A stretch of 64,000 nt of DNA, taken from assembly GCF_016625195.1 (NCBI RefSeq), contig NZ_JACVUP010000016.1, positions 62,001 to 126,000 of the forward strand, read 5' to 3'. The notes beneath the pieces were generated by a model, which ran no database searches, was not told the origin of the DNA, and saw nothing but the letters and a program-made list of their open reading frames with translations. Both the position numbers and the translations under genes were made by a program. The stretch comes from Erwinia sp. S63 (lineage in GTDB: Bacteria > Pseudomonadota > Gammaproteobacteria > Enterobacterales > Enterobacteriaceae). Positions 16,598 to 25,535 of the stretch are shown one piece after another (position 1 is the stretch's first letter; each line of letters opens with the position of its first letter).

Positions 16598-17677
16598 TTA
16601 ATACCGATGATAACTACGCTGTGCCTGATTCACTTTATACAGATAACGGCGTGACTCGCCAGATGGGTGGCTTGTGGTCAGCGTTTGATACACATCATTT
16701 GGCGACATATCGTTAATTTTGGCGAAGGCACGATCTTTATCGCTGGAGAACACGCGCAGTACGCTGCCCGCGCCGCCGTTGTAGGCGGTAATTACCGCAT
16801 AACGGCGTGACACTGGATCCTGAATCCCGCCTAAATAACTCTTCTGCAACAGCGACAGATAGGCGGTACCCGCATCGATGTTATTGGCAGGATCGAGCAG
16901 ATAGCTGCGGCTTGGTTTACCCCATTTTCCCTTCATGCGGAACACATCCACGCCAGCGGTGTGCTGGACCACCTGCATCAAGCCCAGCGCATCGGAGTTG
17001 CTGACCGCATAGGGGTTGAAGCTCGATTCGGTCTGCATAATCGCCAGAATCAGTGATGCATCCACGCCGTACTCTTCAGCAGCTTTACGCACCAGCGGCA
17101 GATATTTGTGCGCACGTTTGTCGAGGTGGTTTGGCACCATCGGAATGGTTACCGACCAGATGACGTGCAGGCCAGAGGTACGTTTTTGCAGTTTGTTCTG
17201 AATCAGATAATCGGCAAAGCTGGCGGCGCGCCCCTGCCAGCGAATCGGCTGACCGGTGTTATCCAGCACCTGGCCGTAAAGTAGCGGCTCTTTACTGATC
17301 TGAATATCGTTGGCATCGGAGTAGAGATCGACATTACCCGGATCGTCACCAATCAACAGCGTGGTGATGATCGCCTGGCGCAGGCTGGCCATCGGATCGG
17401 TGCCGGCTATGGTCTCAATGGTGATGCTACCGCTGTCGAAGTTGATGTGACTGCGGGTGTAATAGCTGTTGCTATATTTGACGTAATCCTTCGGTCCGGC
17501 GATCAGAACCTCATTGATACCCCAAATATTTTCAATGTTGGCGGCGAACTGCCCCATCAGGATGTCGAAACCGTTGGTGTCCTTAACCCACTCTTCGTGA
17601 TACTGCGATTTTTTTTGTCCGGAGCAGGAAACCAAAAGTGGAGCAATCACTAACAGCGCTATCAGTTTTTTATTCAT
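16598..17677 (-). CDS. mltC: Membrane-bound lytic murein transglycosylase C
   Basis: 359 residues, the same length as E. coli MltC. A lipoprotein signal with lipobox LLVSC (Cys18) anchors it to the outer membrane. The N-terminal DUF3393 domain is followed by the SLT domain with the catalytic Glu in MQTESSFNPYAVSNSDALG and the later AVITAYNGGAG motif. It cleaves peptidoglycan with formation of 1,6-anhydro ends. It is third in mutY-yggX-mltC, as in E. coli, with a hairpin between yggX and mltC. Confidence 0.96.
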   Translation of the reverse strand: MNKKLIALLVIAPLLVSCSGQKKSQYHEEWVKDTNGFDILMGQFAANIENIWGINEVLIAGPKDYVKYSNSYYTRSHINFDSGSITIETIAGTDPMASLRQAIITTLLIGDDPGNVDLYSDANDIQISKEPLLYGQVLDNTGQPIRWQGRAASFADYLIQNKLQKRTSGLHVIWSVTIPMVPNHLDKRAHKYLPLVRKAAEEYGVDASLILAIMQTESSFNPYAVSNSDALGLMQVVQHTAGVDVFRMKGKWGKPSRSYLLDPANNIDAGTAYLSLLQKSYLGGIQDPVSRRYAVITAYNGGAGSVLRVFSSDKDRAFAKINDMSPNDVYQTLTTSHPSGESRRYLYKVNQAQRSYHRY

Positions 17678-17697
17678 TGTAAATGCGTGCCTGATTC

Positions 17698-17727
17698 GAA
17701 AAAGAGGGCCTCAAAGGGAGGCCCTGA
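17698..17727 (-). terminator. Intra-operon hairpin between yggX and mltC
   Basis: On the minus strand GGGCCTC (17724-17718), a 5-base loop, GAGGCCC (17712-17706), then TCTTTTTT. This looks like a full terminator, so mltC may depend on read-through or its own promoter. Confidence 0.7.
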
Positions 17728-17731
17728 ACGA

Positions 17732-18004
17732 TTATTTTTCTGGCGGGGTGAAACCTTCGATGTGCACATCTTTGCCTTCGAACAGGAAATTGATCATCTC
17801 CTTCTCCAGCACTTTGCGATCTTCCGGGTTCATCATGTTGAGCTTTTTCTCGTTGATCAACATGGTCTGCTTGGACATCCACTGCTGCCAGGCTTCTTTG
17901 GAAATATCATTGTAGATGCGCTTACCGATCTCGCCTGGATAGAGCTGGAAATCCTGCCCTTCAGCGTCGCGTTGCAGAAACGTACAAAAAATGGTGCGGC
18001 TCAT
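17732..18004 (-). CDS. yggX: Probable Fe(2+)-trafficking protein YggX
   Basis: 90 residues (E. coli 91). It begins MSRTIFCTFLQRDAEGQDFQ, with the family's conserved Cys7, and contains EIGKRIYNDISKEAW and the RKVLEKEM C-terminal helix. YggX protects iron-sulfur clusters from oxidation and may handle labile iron. Its start codon overlaps the mutY stop, and MutY itself carries a [4Fe-4S] cluster. Confidence 0.96.
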   Translation of the reverse strand: MSRTIFCTFLQRDAEGQDFQLYPGEIGKRIYNDISKEAWQQWMSKQTMLINEKKLNMMNPEDRKVLEKEMINFLFEGKDVHIEGFTPPEK

Positions 18005-19089
18005 TACTCTTCCTCTTGGATCACGCGCGTGTGCAGTGCCAGTTGCTGGGGATGGCGCAATTCATGCAGTAAACGCTCTACTGGCGCAGCCAAACCCACT
18101 GACGGTGGTTGCGCTAAGTTATACCAGAGACCGCTCGCTTCATCCATCAGCGACCCGGCAGAAGGCCACGCCAGCCACATAGGCACAATGTCTAAGTGGA
18201 AATGACTAAAGGTATGACGAAAAGCCGTCAGCTGCTGTGGTTTGGCGTGAATGCCGCGTTCGGCCAGCCAGTCAGTTAGCGCTTGCTCACTGGTGAACTG
18301 TGGGAAGCAGAACAAACCGCCCCATAATCCCACCGGTGGACGTTGCTCCAGGAATACGTCGTCGCCGTGCTGAATCATCAGAAACCAGCCGGTGCGCTCT
18401 GGAATGGTTACTTTGGGCTTCTTACCCGGATATTCAGCCCAGCTGCTGTTGGCGTAAGCTACGCAGCCGCTGCTGACCGGGCAAATCTCACACTTAGGAC
18501 GTGAGCGAGTGCACACTAACGCACCGAGATCCATCATTGCCTGATTAAACTGGCTTACGCCTTCGGCAGGTGTCACTTCTTCGCTAATCTGCCATAAACG
18601 TTTCTCAACGTCTTTTTTACCCGGCCATCCGCCGACCGCATAACAACGTGCCAGCACGCGCTTGACGTTGCCATCCAGAATCGGGAAATGCAGGCCGAGC
18701 GATAGTGACAAAACAGCGCCCGCCGTGGAACGCCCAACGCCGGGCAGCGCGGCCACATCATCGAAATTGCGCGGGAACTCGCCACCGTGCTTGTCGACTA
18801 CCTGTTTCGCCGCTTTATGCAGGTTACGTGCACGGGCGTAATAGCCGAGGCCAGTCCAAAGATGCAGTACTTCGTCCAGCGGTGCAGCGGCCAGATCGGC
18901 AATCGTCGGGAAGCGCGCCATAAAGCGTTCAAAGTAAGGGATAACGGTGGCAACTTGCGTCTGCTGCAGCATCACTTCGGAGAGCCACACTTTATAAGGT
19001 GTCTTCTCCTGCTGCCACGGCAGGGTTTTGCGGCCGAAGCGCTGATACCACTCCAGCACCTGTTGCGCGAACTGCGGCGCTTGCATCAT
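18004..19089 (-). CDS. mutY: Adenine DNA glycosylase MutY
   Basis: 361 residues (E. coli 350). It has the catalytic helix SEVMLQQTQVATVIPYFERF (about 33-52), the helix-hairpin-helix and catalytic Asp region LPGVGRSTAGAVLSLS, and the [4Fe-4S] ligands CTRSRPKCEICPVSSGC, with the C-x6-C-x2-C-x5-C spacing intact. The C-terminal NUDIX-like domain recognises 8-oxoguanine. It removes adenine mispaired with 8-oxoguanine. It is divergent from trmB, as in E. coli. Confidence 0.97.
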   Translation of the reverse strand: MMQAPQFAQQVLEWYQRFGRKTLPWQQEKTPYKVWLSEVMLQQTQVATVIPYFERFMARFPTIADLAAAPLDEVLHLWTGLGYYARARNLHKAAKQVVDKHGGEFPRNFDDVAALPGVGRSTAGAVLSLSLGLHFPILDGNVKRVLARCYAVGGWPGKKDVEKRLWQISEEVTPAEGVSQFNQAMMDLGALVCTRSRPKCEICPVSSGCVAYANSSWAEYPGKKPKVTIPERTGWFLMIQHGDDVFLEQRPPVGLWGGLFCFPQFTSEQALTDWLAERGIHAKPQQLTAFRHTFSHFHLDIVPMWLAWPSAGSLMDEASGLWYNLAQPPSVGLAAPVERLLHELRHPQQLALHTRVIQEEE

Positions 19090-19242
19090 TTGAGGAAATA
19101 TTCCGTGTTTGCTCTACAATCAGGCAGGAATTCCAGCACAGAGACATCGGGGTGTAAACCGGAAGATTGCAAAGGCTTGCTTCTGCTATCTAACTTTGCA
19201 TAATGCCCGTTTCCCAGAAAAGGCTAACCAGCAGGCTTCAAC

Positions 19243-19962
19243 ATGATTAATGACGTCATCACCCCGGAATTTGATGAGAACGGGCGGCCATTACGCCGTA
19301 TCCGCAGTTTTGTGCGCCGCCAGGGGCGCTTAACGAAAGGACAGCAGCTCGCGCTCGATAATTACTGGCCGGAGATGGGTGTCGAGTTCCAGCAGGAGCC
19401 GCTGGATTTGGCAGCACTGTTTGGTCGCGAAGCGCCAGTGGTGCTGGAAATCGGTTTTGGCATGGGCGCCTCGCTGGTGACCATGGCGCAAAATAATCCA
19501 CACCAGAACTTCCTCGGCCTTGAAGTGCATGCGCCGGGCGTGGGGGCCTGTCTGGCTTCTGCCAAAGAAGCGGGCGTGGAAAACCTGCGTGTGATGTGCC
19601 ACGACGCAGTAGAAGTGTTGCAGCAGATGATTCCGGATAACTCACTGCGCATGGTCCAGCTGTTCTTCCCGGATCCATGGCATAAAGCGCGCCATAACAA
19701 ACGTCGCATTGTGCAGGTACCGTTTGCCGAGCTGGTGATGCGTAAGCTGAAGCTGGGTGGCGTGTTCCACATGGCCACCGATTGGGAAGACTATGCGACA
19801 CACATGCTGGAAATCATGAACAGCGTGGATGGGTATAAGAACCTGTCAGAAGGTAATGATTACGTGCCGCGTCCGGAAACGCGTCCGTTAACGAAATTTG
19901 AGCAGCGCGGGCAGCGACTGGGCCATGGCGTTTGGGATCTGATGTTTGAGAGGATTAAATAA
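19243..19962 (+). CDS. trmB: tRNA (guanine-N7-)-methyltransferase TrmB
   Basis: 239 residues, equal to E. coli. The SAM-binding motif VLEIGFGMGASLV lies at about 66-78 and the active-site run LFFPDPWHKARHNKRRI at about 140-156. It methylates G46 of the tRNA variable loop. It overlaps yggL by one base (TAATG junction), so the two are coupled. The 153-base gap to mutY is a divergent promoter region. Confidence 0.97.
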   Translation: MINDVITPEFDENGRPLRRIRSFVRRQGRLTKGQQLALDNYWPEMGVEFQQEPLDLAALFGREAPVVLEIGFGMGASLVTMAQNNPHQNFLGLEVHAPGVGACLASAKEAGVENLRVMCHDAVEVLQQMIPDNSLRMVQLFFPDPWHKARHNKRRIVQVPFAELVMRKLKLGGVFHMATDWEDYATHMLEIMNSVDGYKNLSEGNDYVPRPETRPLTKFEQRGQRLGHGVWDLMFERIK

Positions 19963-20288
19963 TGGCCGTACAGCGTAGCCGTCGTTTACGTAAAAAACTG
20001 CATATCGATGAGTTTCAGGAGTTAGGTTTTTCTGTGGCCTGGCGTTTTGCCGAAGGCACCACCGAGGAGCAGATTGATGCCACGCTGGATCAGTTTATTA
20101 CTGAAGTGATCGATCCCAATGGCCTGGCGTATGACGGCAGTGGTTATCTGGTGTGGGAAGGTCTGGTTTGCCTGCAGGAAACCGGTAAGTGCACCGATGA
20201 GCACCGTGAGCTGGTGCGCAAATGGCTGGAGAAACGCGAGCTGTCAGATGTTCAGGTGACTGAACTCTTTGACGTCTGGTGGGACTAA
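19962..20288 (+). CDS. yggL: YggL family protein (DUF469)
   Basis: 108 residues, as in E. coli. It opens with a very basic stretch RSRRLRKKLHIDEFQELGF and contains ELFDVWWD at the end, both typical of the family. In E. coli YggL associates with the ribosome. It is translated from a start that shares a base with the trmB stop. Confidence 0.95.
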   Translation: MAVQRSRRLRKKLHIDEFQELGFSVAWRFAEGTTEEQIDATLDQFITEVIDPNGLAYDGSGYLVWEGLVCLQETGKCTDEHRELVRKWLEKRELSDVQVTELFDVWWD

Positions 20289-20442
20289 GTACTCTACTGG
20301 CCTGAGATATCGCTTCAGGCTAGCTCACTTGCGCTTTTGGCGCCGGGCAGTGCGCTGACCGCCACCAAATTCGCTGCGCCGCCTGTGCCTGACCTGTACT
20401 AACAGCAAAGGCGTGGGCGGCTTTTCATTTTAGGGAGATTTC

Positions 20443-21162
20443 ATGGTTCGTAAGGCGCTTCTTACCGCACTGCTGCTGGCCGCAGCGACACAGGCGCAGG
20501 CTGATTATCAGTGCAGCGTTAATCCTCAGGATGATGTGATCATCAAACCGCAGAGCGTGCAGGTGGTCGGCACCAACGGTAATCTTGAAATCTCACCGCA
20601 GGGCGATGTGACCTTTAACGGGCAGAAAGCCAACGTGGATAACGCCACGCGACAGAAAGCCATAGACTATCAGAATGCGTTGCGCCGTGATCTGCCGTGG
20701 GTGGATAACGGGGCCTCGACGCGTCTCGAACGCAGCCGTGTGGCGCTGGATAAAGTGATTGTGGAAAAGCTCGGTGCCAACAGCAACGTGCGCAATCGCC
20801 TGACCAAGCTGGATGGACAGCTGAAGCAGCAGATGAACCGTATTATTGAGCATCGCCCGGATGGTTTGACCTTCCACCACCAGGCAATTGACCAGGTGCG
20901 CGCTGACGGCGAGAAGCTGGTGCAGAGCACGCTGGGCGGCATTATGCAGGACAGCCTGAACGAGATGGGCAGCAGCCAGGCCGCCAGCGGAAGTAATCCA
21001 CTGCAGGCGATCATGGGCAACCTCGGCGGCTTGCAGCAGGCGGTTCAGGCGGAATGGAATAAGCAGGAACAGGACTTCCAGAATTTTGGTCATGAGGTGT
21101 GTAATCGCGTGACGGATCTGGAAGGGCAGCGCAAAGCGTTAGTGCAGGGCGTTAAAGGTTAA
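20443..21162 (+). CDS. yggN: YggN family DUF2884 periplasmic protein
   Basis: 239 residues (E. coli 239). Signal peptide at 1-20 (ALLTALLLAAATQAQA), then a mature start DYQCSVNPQDDVII. The rest is a soluble, mostly helical DUF2884 domain of unknown function. The ATG has AGGGAG upstream. It follows yggL as in E. coli; the 154-base gap before it holds only short GC-rich inverted elements. Confidence 0.93.
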   Translation: MVRKALLTALLLAAATQAQADYQCSVNPQDDVIIKPQSVQVVGTNGNLEISPQGDVTFNGQKANVDNATRQKAIDYQNALRRDLPWVDNGASTRLERSRVALDKVIVEKLGANSNVRNRLTKLDGQLKQQMNRIIEHRPDGLTFHHQAIDQVRADGEKLVQSTLGGIMQDSLNEMGSSQAASGSNPLQAIMGNLGGLQQAVQAEWNKQEQDFQNFGHEVCNRVTDLEGQRKALVQGVKG

Positions 21163-21195
21163 AAAAACCAGCGGGACGAAGTAGCGTGCCGCTGG
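21161..21195 (-). terminator. Terminator of the yggS-yggT-rdgB-hemW operon
   Basis: On the minus strand CCAGCGG (21195-21189), a 14-base loop, CCGCTGG (21174-21168), then TTTTTTT (21167-21161). It may also act on yggN from the other side. Confidence 0.75.
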
Positions 21196-21213
21196 GTTAT
21201 ATGACTGTTTGGA

Positions 21214-22344
21214 CTACATAAACAGCTCAAGCAGTGAGTTCAGGAACAACTTCCCTTTTTCGGTTATCTGCCACTGCTCTGCGTTTTCCACCACGTAACC
21301 TGCCTCGATCGCTGCATCCATCTGTATGCGAATCACTTGTTCATCCAGCCCGGTATAGCGGCTGAAATCTGCACGTGGAGCGGCTTCCAGCAGACGGAAG
21401 CGGTTCATAAAGAACTCAAACGGCTTGTCATCGTTCTCAACGTTGTGCTGCTTGTCGAGATACTTACCTTGCATAAAGCCGCGCGGATGACGGGTTTTCA
21501 CCGTACGCACAATTCTGCCATCCGGTTGCGTCAATTTGCCGTGGGCACCACAGCCGATGCCAAGGTAGTCACCAAAGCGCCAGTAGTTGAGGTTGTGCTC
21601 GCAGCGATAACCCGGCTTAGCATAGGCAGAGGTTTCATACTGCTGATAACCGGCGGCACTCAGCAACTCATGACCTTGCTCGTAGATGTCCCACAATGCA
21701 TCGTCATCCGGCAACACCGGCGGACGCGAGCTGAACATCGTGTTCGGCTCGATGGTCAGCTGATACCACGACAGGTGCGGCGGATTCAGCGCAATCGCCT
21801 GACGCAAATCGTCCAGAGCCTCTTCCAGCGATTGATCGGGCAAACCGTGCATCAGATCGAGGTTAAAGCTGCGCAGACCAAGACCGGCCGCGAGATGGGC
21901 GGCACGTATCGCTTCTTCAGGGCCGTGAATGCGCCCTAAGCGCTCCAGTTTCTGCGGGCTGAAACTCTGCACGCCAATCGAAATACGGTTAATACCGGCT
22001 TTCTGGTAGCCGCTGAAGCGATCCGCTTCTACGGTGCCCGGATTGGCTTCCATAGTGATTTCCGCATCGGCAGCCAGCGGCAGGCGCGCACGCACGCCAT
22101 CCATCAGCATCTGCATCGCATTGCTGCTGAGCAGGCTTGGTGTACCGCCACCGATAAAGATGGTGCGCACTTCGCGGCCAGCGGTAAGCGGCAGATCCTG
22201 TTCAAGATCGCTGAGCAGATGCTGCACATACTCGATGTGCGGCACCTCGCCTTTTAACGCGTGGGAGTTGAAATCACAGTACGGACACTTCTGCACACAC
22301 CACGGAATGTGGATGTACAGGCTTAAAGGAGGTAACTCAGGCAT
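21214..22344 (-). CDS. hemW: Radical SAM heme chaperone HemW
   Basis: 376 residues (E. coli 378). It has the radical SAM cluster motif CVQKCPYC (Cx3Cx2C, about 18-25), then IFIGGGTPSLLS and EITMEANPGTVEADRFSGYQ. It was long annotated as an oxygen-independent coproporphyrinogen oxidase but lacks that activity and carries heme to target enzymes. The start is ATG 22344 (MPELPPL, matching E. coli MVKLPPL); an upstream in-frame ATG at 22356 is possible. It overlaps the rdgB end by 8 bases. Confidence 0.95.
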   Translation of the reverse strand: MPELPPLSLYIHIPWCVQKCPYCDFNSHALKGEVPHIEYVQHLLSDLEQDLPLTAGREVRTIFIGGGTPSLLSSNAMQMLMDGVRARLPLAADAEITMEANPGTVEADRFSGYQKAGINRISIGVQSFSPQKLERLGRIHGPEEAIRAAHLAAGLGLRSFNLDLMHGLPDQSLEEALDDLRQAIALNPPHLSWYQLTIEPNTMFSSRPPVLPDDDALWDIYEQGHELLSAAGYQQYETSAYAKPGYRCEHNLNYWRFGDYLGIGCGAHGKLTQPDGRIVRTVKTRHPRGFMQGKYLDKQHNVENDDKPFEFFMNRFRLLEAAPRADFSRYTGLDEQVIRIQMDAAIEAGYVVENAEQWQITEKGKLFLNSLLELFM

Positions 22345-22930
22345 TGCGCATCGCATCCAGTAACAGCGTCAATGCTTTGCCACGGTGGGAAACAGCACGC
22401 TTTTCATCTTTACTCAGCTCTGCTGCAGTTTTGCCCAGTTCAGGAACATAGAAAATCGGGTCGTAACCAAAGCCACCTTCACCTGCTGCTGCACGGGTAA
22501 TTTCACCCGCCCAACTGCCGTGGAACACCAGCGGTGTCGGATCTTCAGCATGGCGCAGGTAAACCAGCACGCAATGGAACTGCGCCTGACGCTCGCCATC
22601 CGGCACGTTTTCCAGCGCCACCAGCAGCTTATCGAGATTTTGCTGATCGCTGGCGTCTTCTCCGGCATAGCGCGCAGAGTAGATGCCTGGCGCGCCGCCA
22701 AGGGCATCTACTGCCAGACCAGAGTCATCGGCAATGGCTGGCAGACCGGTGATCTGCGCAGCATGACGCGCCTTGAGAATGGCATTTTCAATAAAGGTCA
22801 GACCGGTTTCTTCCGCTGACTCAACGCCCAGTTCGGTTTGCGCCACGATATCGAGGCCGAAGGCCGCTAACAGATCGGCCAGTTCACGAACTTTGCCCGG
22901 ATTACCGGTGGCGAGTACGACTTTTTGCAT
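22337..22930 (-). CDS. rdgB: XTP/dITP pyrophosphatase RdgB
   Basis: 197 residues, as in E. coli. The N-terminal nucleotide-binding run VVLATGNPGKVREL, the metal-binding ETGLTFIENAILKARHAA, and ADDSGLAVDALGGAPGIYSA are all intact, as is FGYDPIFYVPELGKT. It hydrolyses non-canonical purine triphosphates to keep ITP and XTP out of nucleic acids. It lies 20 bases after yggT; E. coli has yggU between them, absent here. Confidence 0.97.
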   Translation of the reverse strand: MQKVVLATGNPGKVRELADLLAAFGLDIVAQTELGVESAEETGLTFIENAILKARHAAQITGLPAIADDSGLAVDALGGAPGIYSARYAGEDASDQQNLDKLLVALENVPDGERQAQFHCVLVYLRHAEDPTPLVFHGSWAGEITRAAAGEGGFGYDPIFYVPELGKTAAELSKDEKRAVSHRGKALTLLLDAMRNA

Positions 22931-22950
22931 AACAGTTCCAGATTAACGAA

Positions 22951-23505
22951 TTACAGCAAATACCAGAGACCTGGGAACAGGTCCATGCCGAGGAAATTCA
23001 GCGCGTACAGCACCAGAATCACAATCATGGCAGAGAAATCGATGCCGCCCATCGCAGGCAGAATACGGCGAATCGGTGCCATCAGCGGTTCAGTCAGCTG
23101 AATCAACACGTAATCAATCGGGCCACGTCCCTGGCTGATCCAGCTCATCAGCGAACGAATGATGATCACCCAGAACACCAGATAACCGGTGGATTTCACC
23201 AGCGACAATAGGCCAACTAACAGATTGGTGGGATCCACGGAGAACACGCCAACCTGAATTAACAGTAGCACCGGATATTTCAGGGTGGTCAGCACAAAGG
23301 CCAGCACCAGCGAGGCCGTATCAATCGGGCCTATTGCTGGCAGCACGCGGCGCAGCGGCTTGATAATTGGCTGTGTAATCTTCACCACGAACTGTGACAG
23401 CGGGTTATAGAAATCACAGCGTGACCACTGCATCCAGATGCGCAGCAGCAATACCATCACGTACAGGTCGATCAGCGTTTTGACTAAAAACGTCATTGTT
23501 AACAT
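22951..23505 (-). CDS. yggT: YggT family integral membrane protein
   Basis: 184 residues (E. coli 188) with two YGGT repeats, each built as LLLRIWMQW...NPLSQFVVKITQPIIKPLRR (about 21-52) and IRSLMSW...YVLIQLTEPLMAPIRR (about 117-150), and four or more membrane helices. Its function is unclear; family members are linked to osmotic or potassium stress and division-site proteins. The ATG at 23505 has GAGGAACC upstream and is preferred to the TTG at 23517. Confidence 0.92.
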   Translation of the reverse strand: MLTMTFLVKTLIDLYVMVLLLRIWMQWSRCDFYNPLSQFVVKITQPIIKPLRRVLPAIGPIDTASLVLAFVLTTLKYPVLLLIQVGVFSVDPTNLLVGLLSLVKSTGYLVFWVIIIRSLMSWISQGRGPIDYVLIQLTEPLMAPIRRILPAMGGIDFSAMIVILVLYALNFLGMDLFPGLWYLL

Positions 23506-23517
23506 GAGGTTCCTCAA

Positions 23518-24225
23518 TTATTGTTGTGAAGGTCGCGCATAATCCCGCGCGCCAAATACGGCGGTGCCAATGCGCACCATGGTGCTGCCTGCGGCGATTG
23601 CCGCATCCATGTCGTCGCTCATTCCCAGAGAAAGCGTATCGACGTCAGGGTAATCCTGTTTTAGAGCGTTAAACGCGTCAGCCATCTGCTGACATACCGC
23701 GAACTGTCGATCGTAATCTGACTCCGGCGCCGGGATCGCCATCAATCCGCGCAAGCGCAGACGTGGCAATGCGGCTATCTGCGCCGCCAGCGCCGGAATG
23801 GCCTCCAGCATGATGCCAGATTTGCTGTTCTCGTCACTGATATTTACCTGAATTAACACGTTAAGCGGCGGTAACGCTTCCGGACGCTGATCGTTGAGGC
23901 GTTGTGCAATGCGTTCACGATCCACGGTGTGACACCAGGCAAAATTCTCCGCCACCAGGCGGCTTTTATTGGATTGTAGCGGCCCGATAAAGTGCCACTG
24001 CAGATCAGGATGTGCGGCCAGCTCAGCCACCTTTTCAACCCCTTCCTGTACGTAATTTTCACCGAATGCCTGCTGACCCGCAGCAATCGCTTCTGCGACT
24101 GCGCTCGCAGGTTTAGTTTTGCTCACTGCAAGCAGGGTAATTTCTTCTGGCGCGCGGCCGCAGCGTGCAGCGGCAGCGGCGATACGCTCACGCACTTTCT
24201 GTAGGTTGTGCTCAATGGAAGTCAT
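23518..24225 (-). CDS. yggS: Pyridoxal 5'-phosphate homeostasis protein YggS (PLPBP)
   Basis: 235 residues (E. coli 234), a TIM-barrel PLP-binding protein without enzyme activity. PLP Lys36 is in LLAVSKTKP; FGENYVQEG and WHFIGPLQSNK are family signatures, and LSLGMSDDMDAAI holds the phosphate-binding loop. It keeps vitamin B6 and amino acid pools balanced. It is the first gene of the minus-strand operon and is divergent from yggR, 16 bases away. Confidence 0.97.
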   Translation of the reverse strand: MTSIEHNLQKVRERIAAAAARCGRAPEEITLLAVSKTKPASAVAEAIAAGQQAFGENYVQEGVEKVAELAAHPDLQWHFIGPLQSNKSRLVAENFAWCHTVDRERIAQRLNDQRPEALPPLNVLIQVNISDENSKSGIMLEAIPALAAQIAALPRLRLRGLMAIPAPESDYDRQFAVCQQMADAFNALKQDYPDVDTLSLGMSDDMDAAIAAGSTMVRIGTAVFGARDYARPSQQ

Positions 24226-24241
24226 AGTCAGGAGAAGTTAA

Positions 24242-25234
24242 ATGGATTTGGATGAAGTTGTGGCCCTTAGTGTAAAGCATAACGCCGCCGATCTGCACCT
24301 TTGCAGCGGACATTTACCGCACTGGCGCCGGCAGGGCGTGCTGGAGCCGATCCCAAAGCAAACCGCACTTGATGGCGATTGGCTGGAAACCTTTTTGCAA
24401 CAGTGGCTCAGCGGCGTGCAGCAGGATGAACTGGAAGCGAGCGGGCACGTTGATTTTGCCATCACTCTGGAAAGCGGCGTGCGTTTGCGTGCCAACCTGT
24501 TTATGCAGCGCCACGGTCTGTCACTGGCGCTGCGTTTGATTGCCAGCCAGGCACCCGATATCAACCAATTGCAGCTGCCCGACGTAGTACAGCAGTTGTT
24601 GCAGCTGGAGGAGGGGCTGATCTTAATCACCGGTGCCACCGGCAGCGGTAAATCCACCACGCTGGCAGCGCTGGTGGACAGCCTTAATCGCGAGCAGGCG
24701 CGCCATATCATTACGCTGGAAGATCCGATTGAGTTTGTGCATCACAGCCAGCGTTCGTTGATACAGCAGCGGGAAGTGGGAACGCACGCGGCGTCTTTTC
24801 AGCATGGATTGAAAGCGGCGCTGCGTGAAGACCCGGATGTGATTCTTTTGGGCGAGCTACGTGACAGCGAAACCATTCGGCTGGCACTGACGGCAGCGGA
24901 AACCGGTCATCTGGTGCTGGCCACGCTGCACACGCGCGGCGCCACGCAAGCGGTGGATCGCCTGGTGGATGTGTTTCCTGCCGAGGAGAAAAATCTGGTG
25001 CGCACCCAGCTGGCGGGCAGTTTGAAAGCGGTGCTGGCGCAGCGTTTAGTGCCGGCAAAAAACGGCGGACGGATTGGTTTGTTCGAAGTACTGGTGGCGA
25101 CGCCTGCGGTGGTGAATCTGATCCGCGAGGGTAAGATGCATCAACTGCCTGGCGTGCTGCAAACCGGCGCGCAGTCAGGGATGCAGACGTTCGCGCAGAG
25201 TGAACAGGCGCGACAACAGGCAGGCATGATTTGA
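24242..25234 (+). CDS. yggR: PilT-type secretion/retraction ATPase YggR
   Basis: 330 residues (E. coli 326). It belongs to the GspE/PilT ATPase family. Walker A is ITGATGSGKSTT (about 130-141), followed by the Asp box ITLEDPIEFVH, the Walker B region DPDVILLGELRD, and the His box GHLVLATLHT. It is close to PilT in size and motifs, but no pil genes lie nearby, as in other enterobacteria, so its partner is unknown. Its last codons and stop (25219-25234) fall inside the first unit of a 38-39 bp tandem repeat that fills the space after it, so the C-terminus may be recent in origin. Confidence 0.9.
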   Translation: MDLDEVVALSVKHNAADLHLCSGHLPHWRRQGVLEPIPKQTALDGDWLETFLQQWLSGVQQDELEASGHVDFAITLESGVRLRANLFMQRHGLSLALRLIASQAPDINQLQLPDVVQQLLQLEEGLILITGATGSGKSTTLAALVDSLNREQARHIITLEDPIEFVHHSQRSLIQQREVGTHAASFQHGLKAALREDPDVILLGELRDSETIRLALTAAETGHLVLATLHTRGATQAVDRLVDVFPAEEKNLVRTQLAGSLKAVLAQRLVPAKNGGRIGLFEVLVATPAVVNLIREGKMHQLPGVLQTGAQSGMQTFAQSEQARQQAGMI

Positions 25235-25470
25235 GTGCTGGCGAATCTATACAAAAGGGCGGGCATGATTTGAGTGCTTACGAGTCATGACGAATGGCGG
25301 GAATGATTTGCGTGCCTGCGAGTTGATACAAAGAGGCGGGAATCATTTTAATGCCTGCGAGTCGTTACAAAAGGGCGGGGCATAAATTGCGCGCCTGTGA
25401 GTCAATACAAGTGGCAGAATTGATTGGCGTGTTTGCAGGTTGCCGTAAATGGCGGGAGCACAATAGCCGA
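25219..25470. repeat. Degenerate 38-39 bp tandem repeat overlapping the yggR 3' end
   Basis: About six and a half units begin with GGCGGG or GGCAG at 25219, 25258, 25296, 25335, 25374, 25413 and 25451 (steps 39, 38, 39, 39, 39, 38). Within units the order is GGCGGG, then an ATGATTT-like box, then TGCCTGCGAGT, then ATACAAA. Units 1-4 are most alike and decay to the right. Unit 1 encodes the last residues and stop of yggR. No conserved repeat/variable spacer split exists, so this is not CRISPR. The remaining gap to ruvX (25471-25535) holds nothing I recognise. Confidence 0.85.
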
Positions 25471-25535
25471 GCGAATAACAAGCAAGCTGTTGCCGCAATT
25501 AGTCAGGTGCGCATTCACGCGCACCTGGATTTCAC

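Noticed and set aside
25219..25470. CRISPR array
   Set aside because: Units are contiguous and diverge along their whole length; there is no constant repeat with unique spacers and no cas gene nearby.
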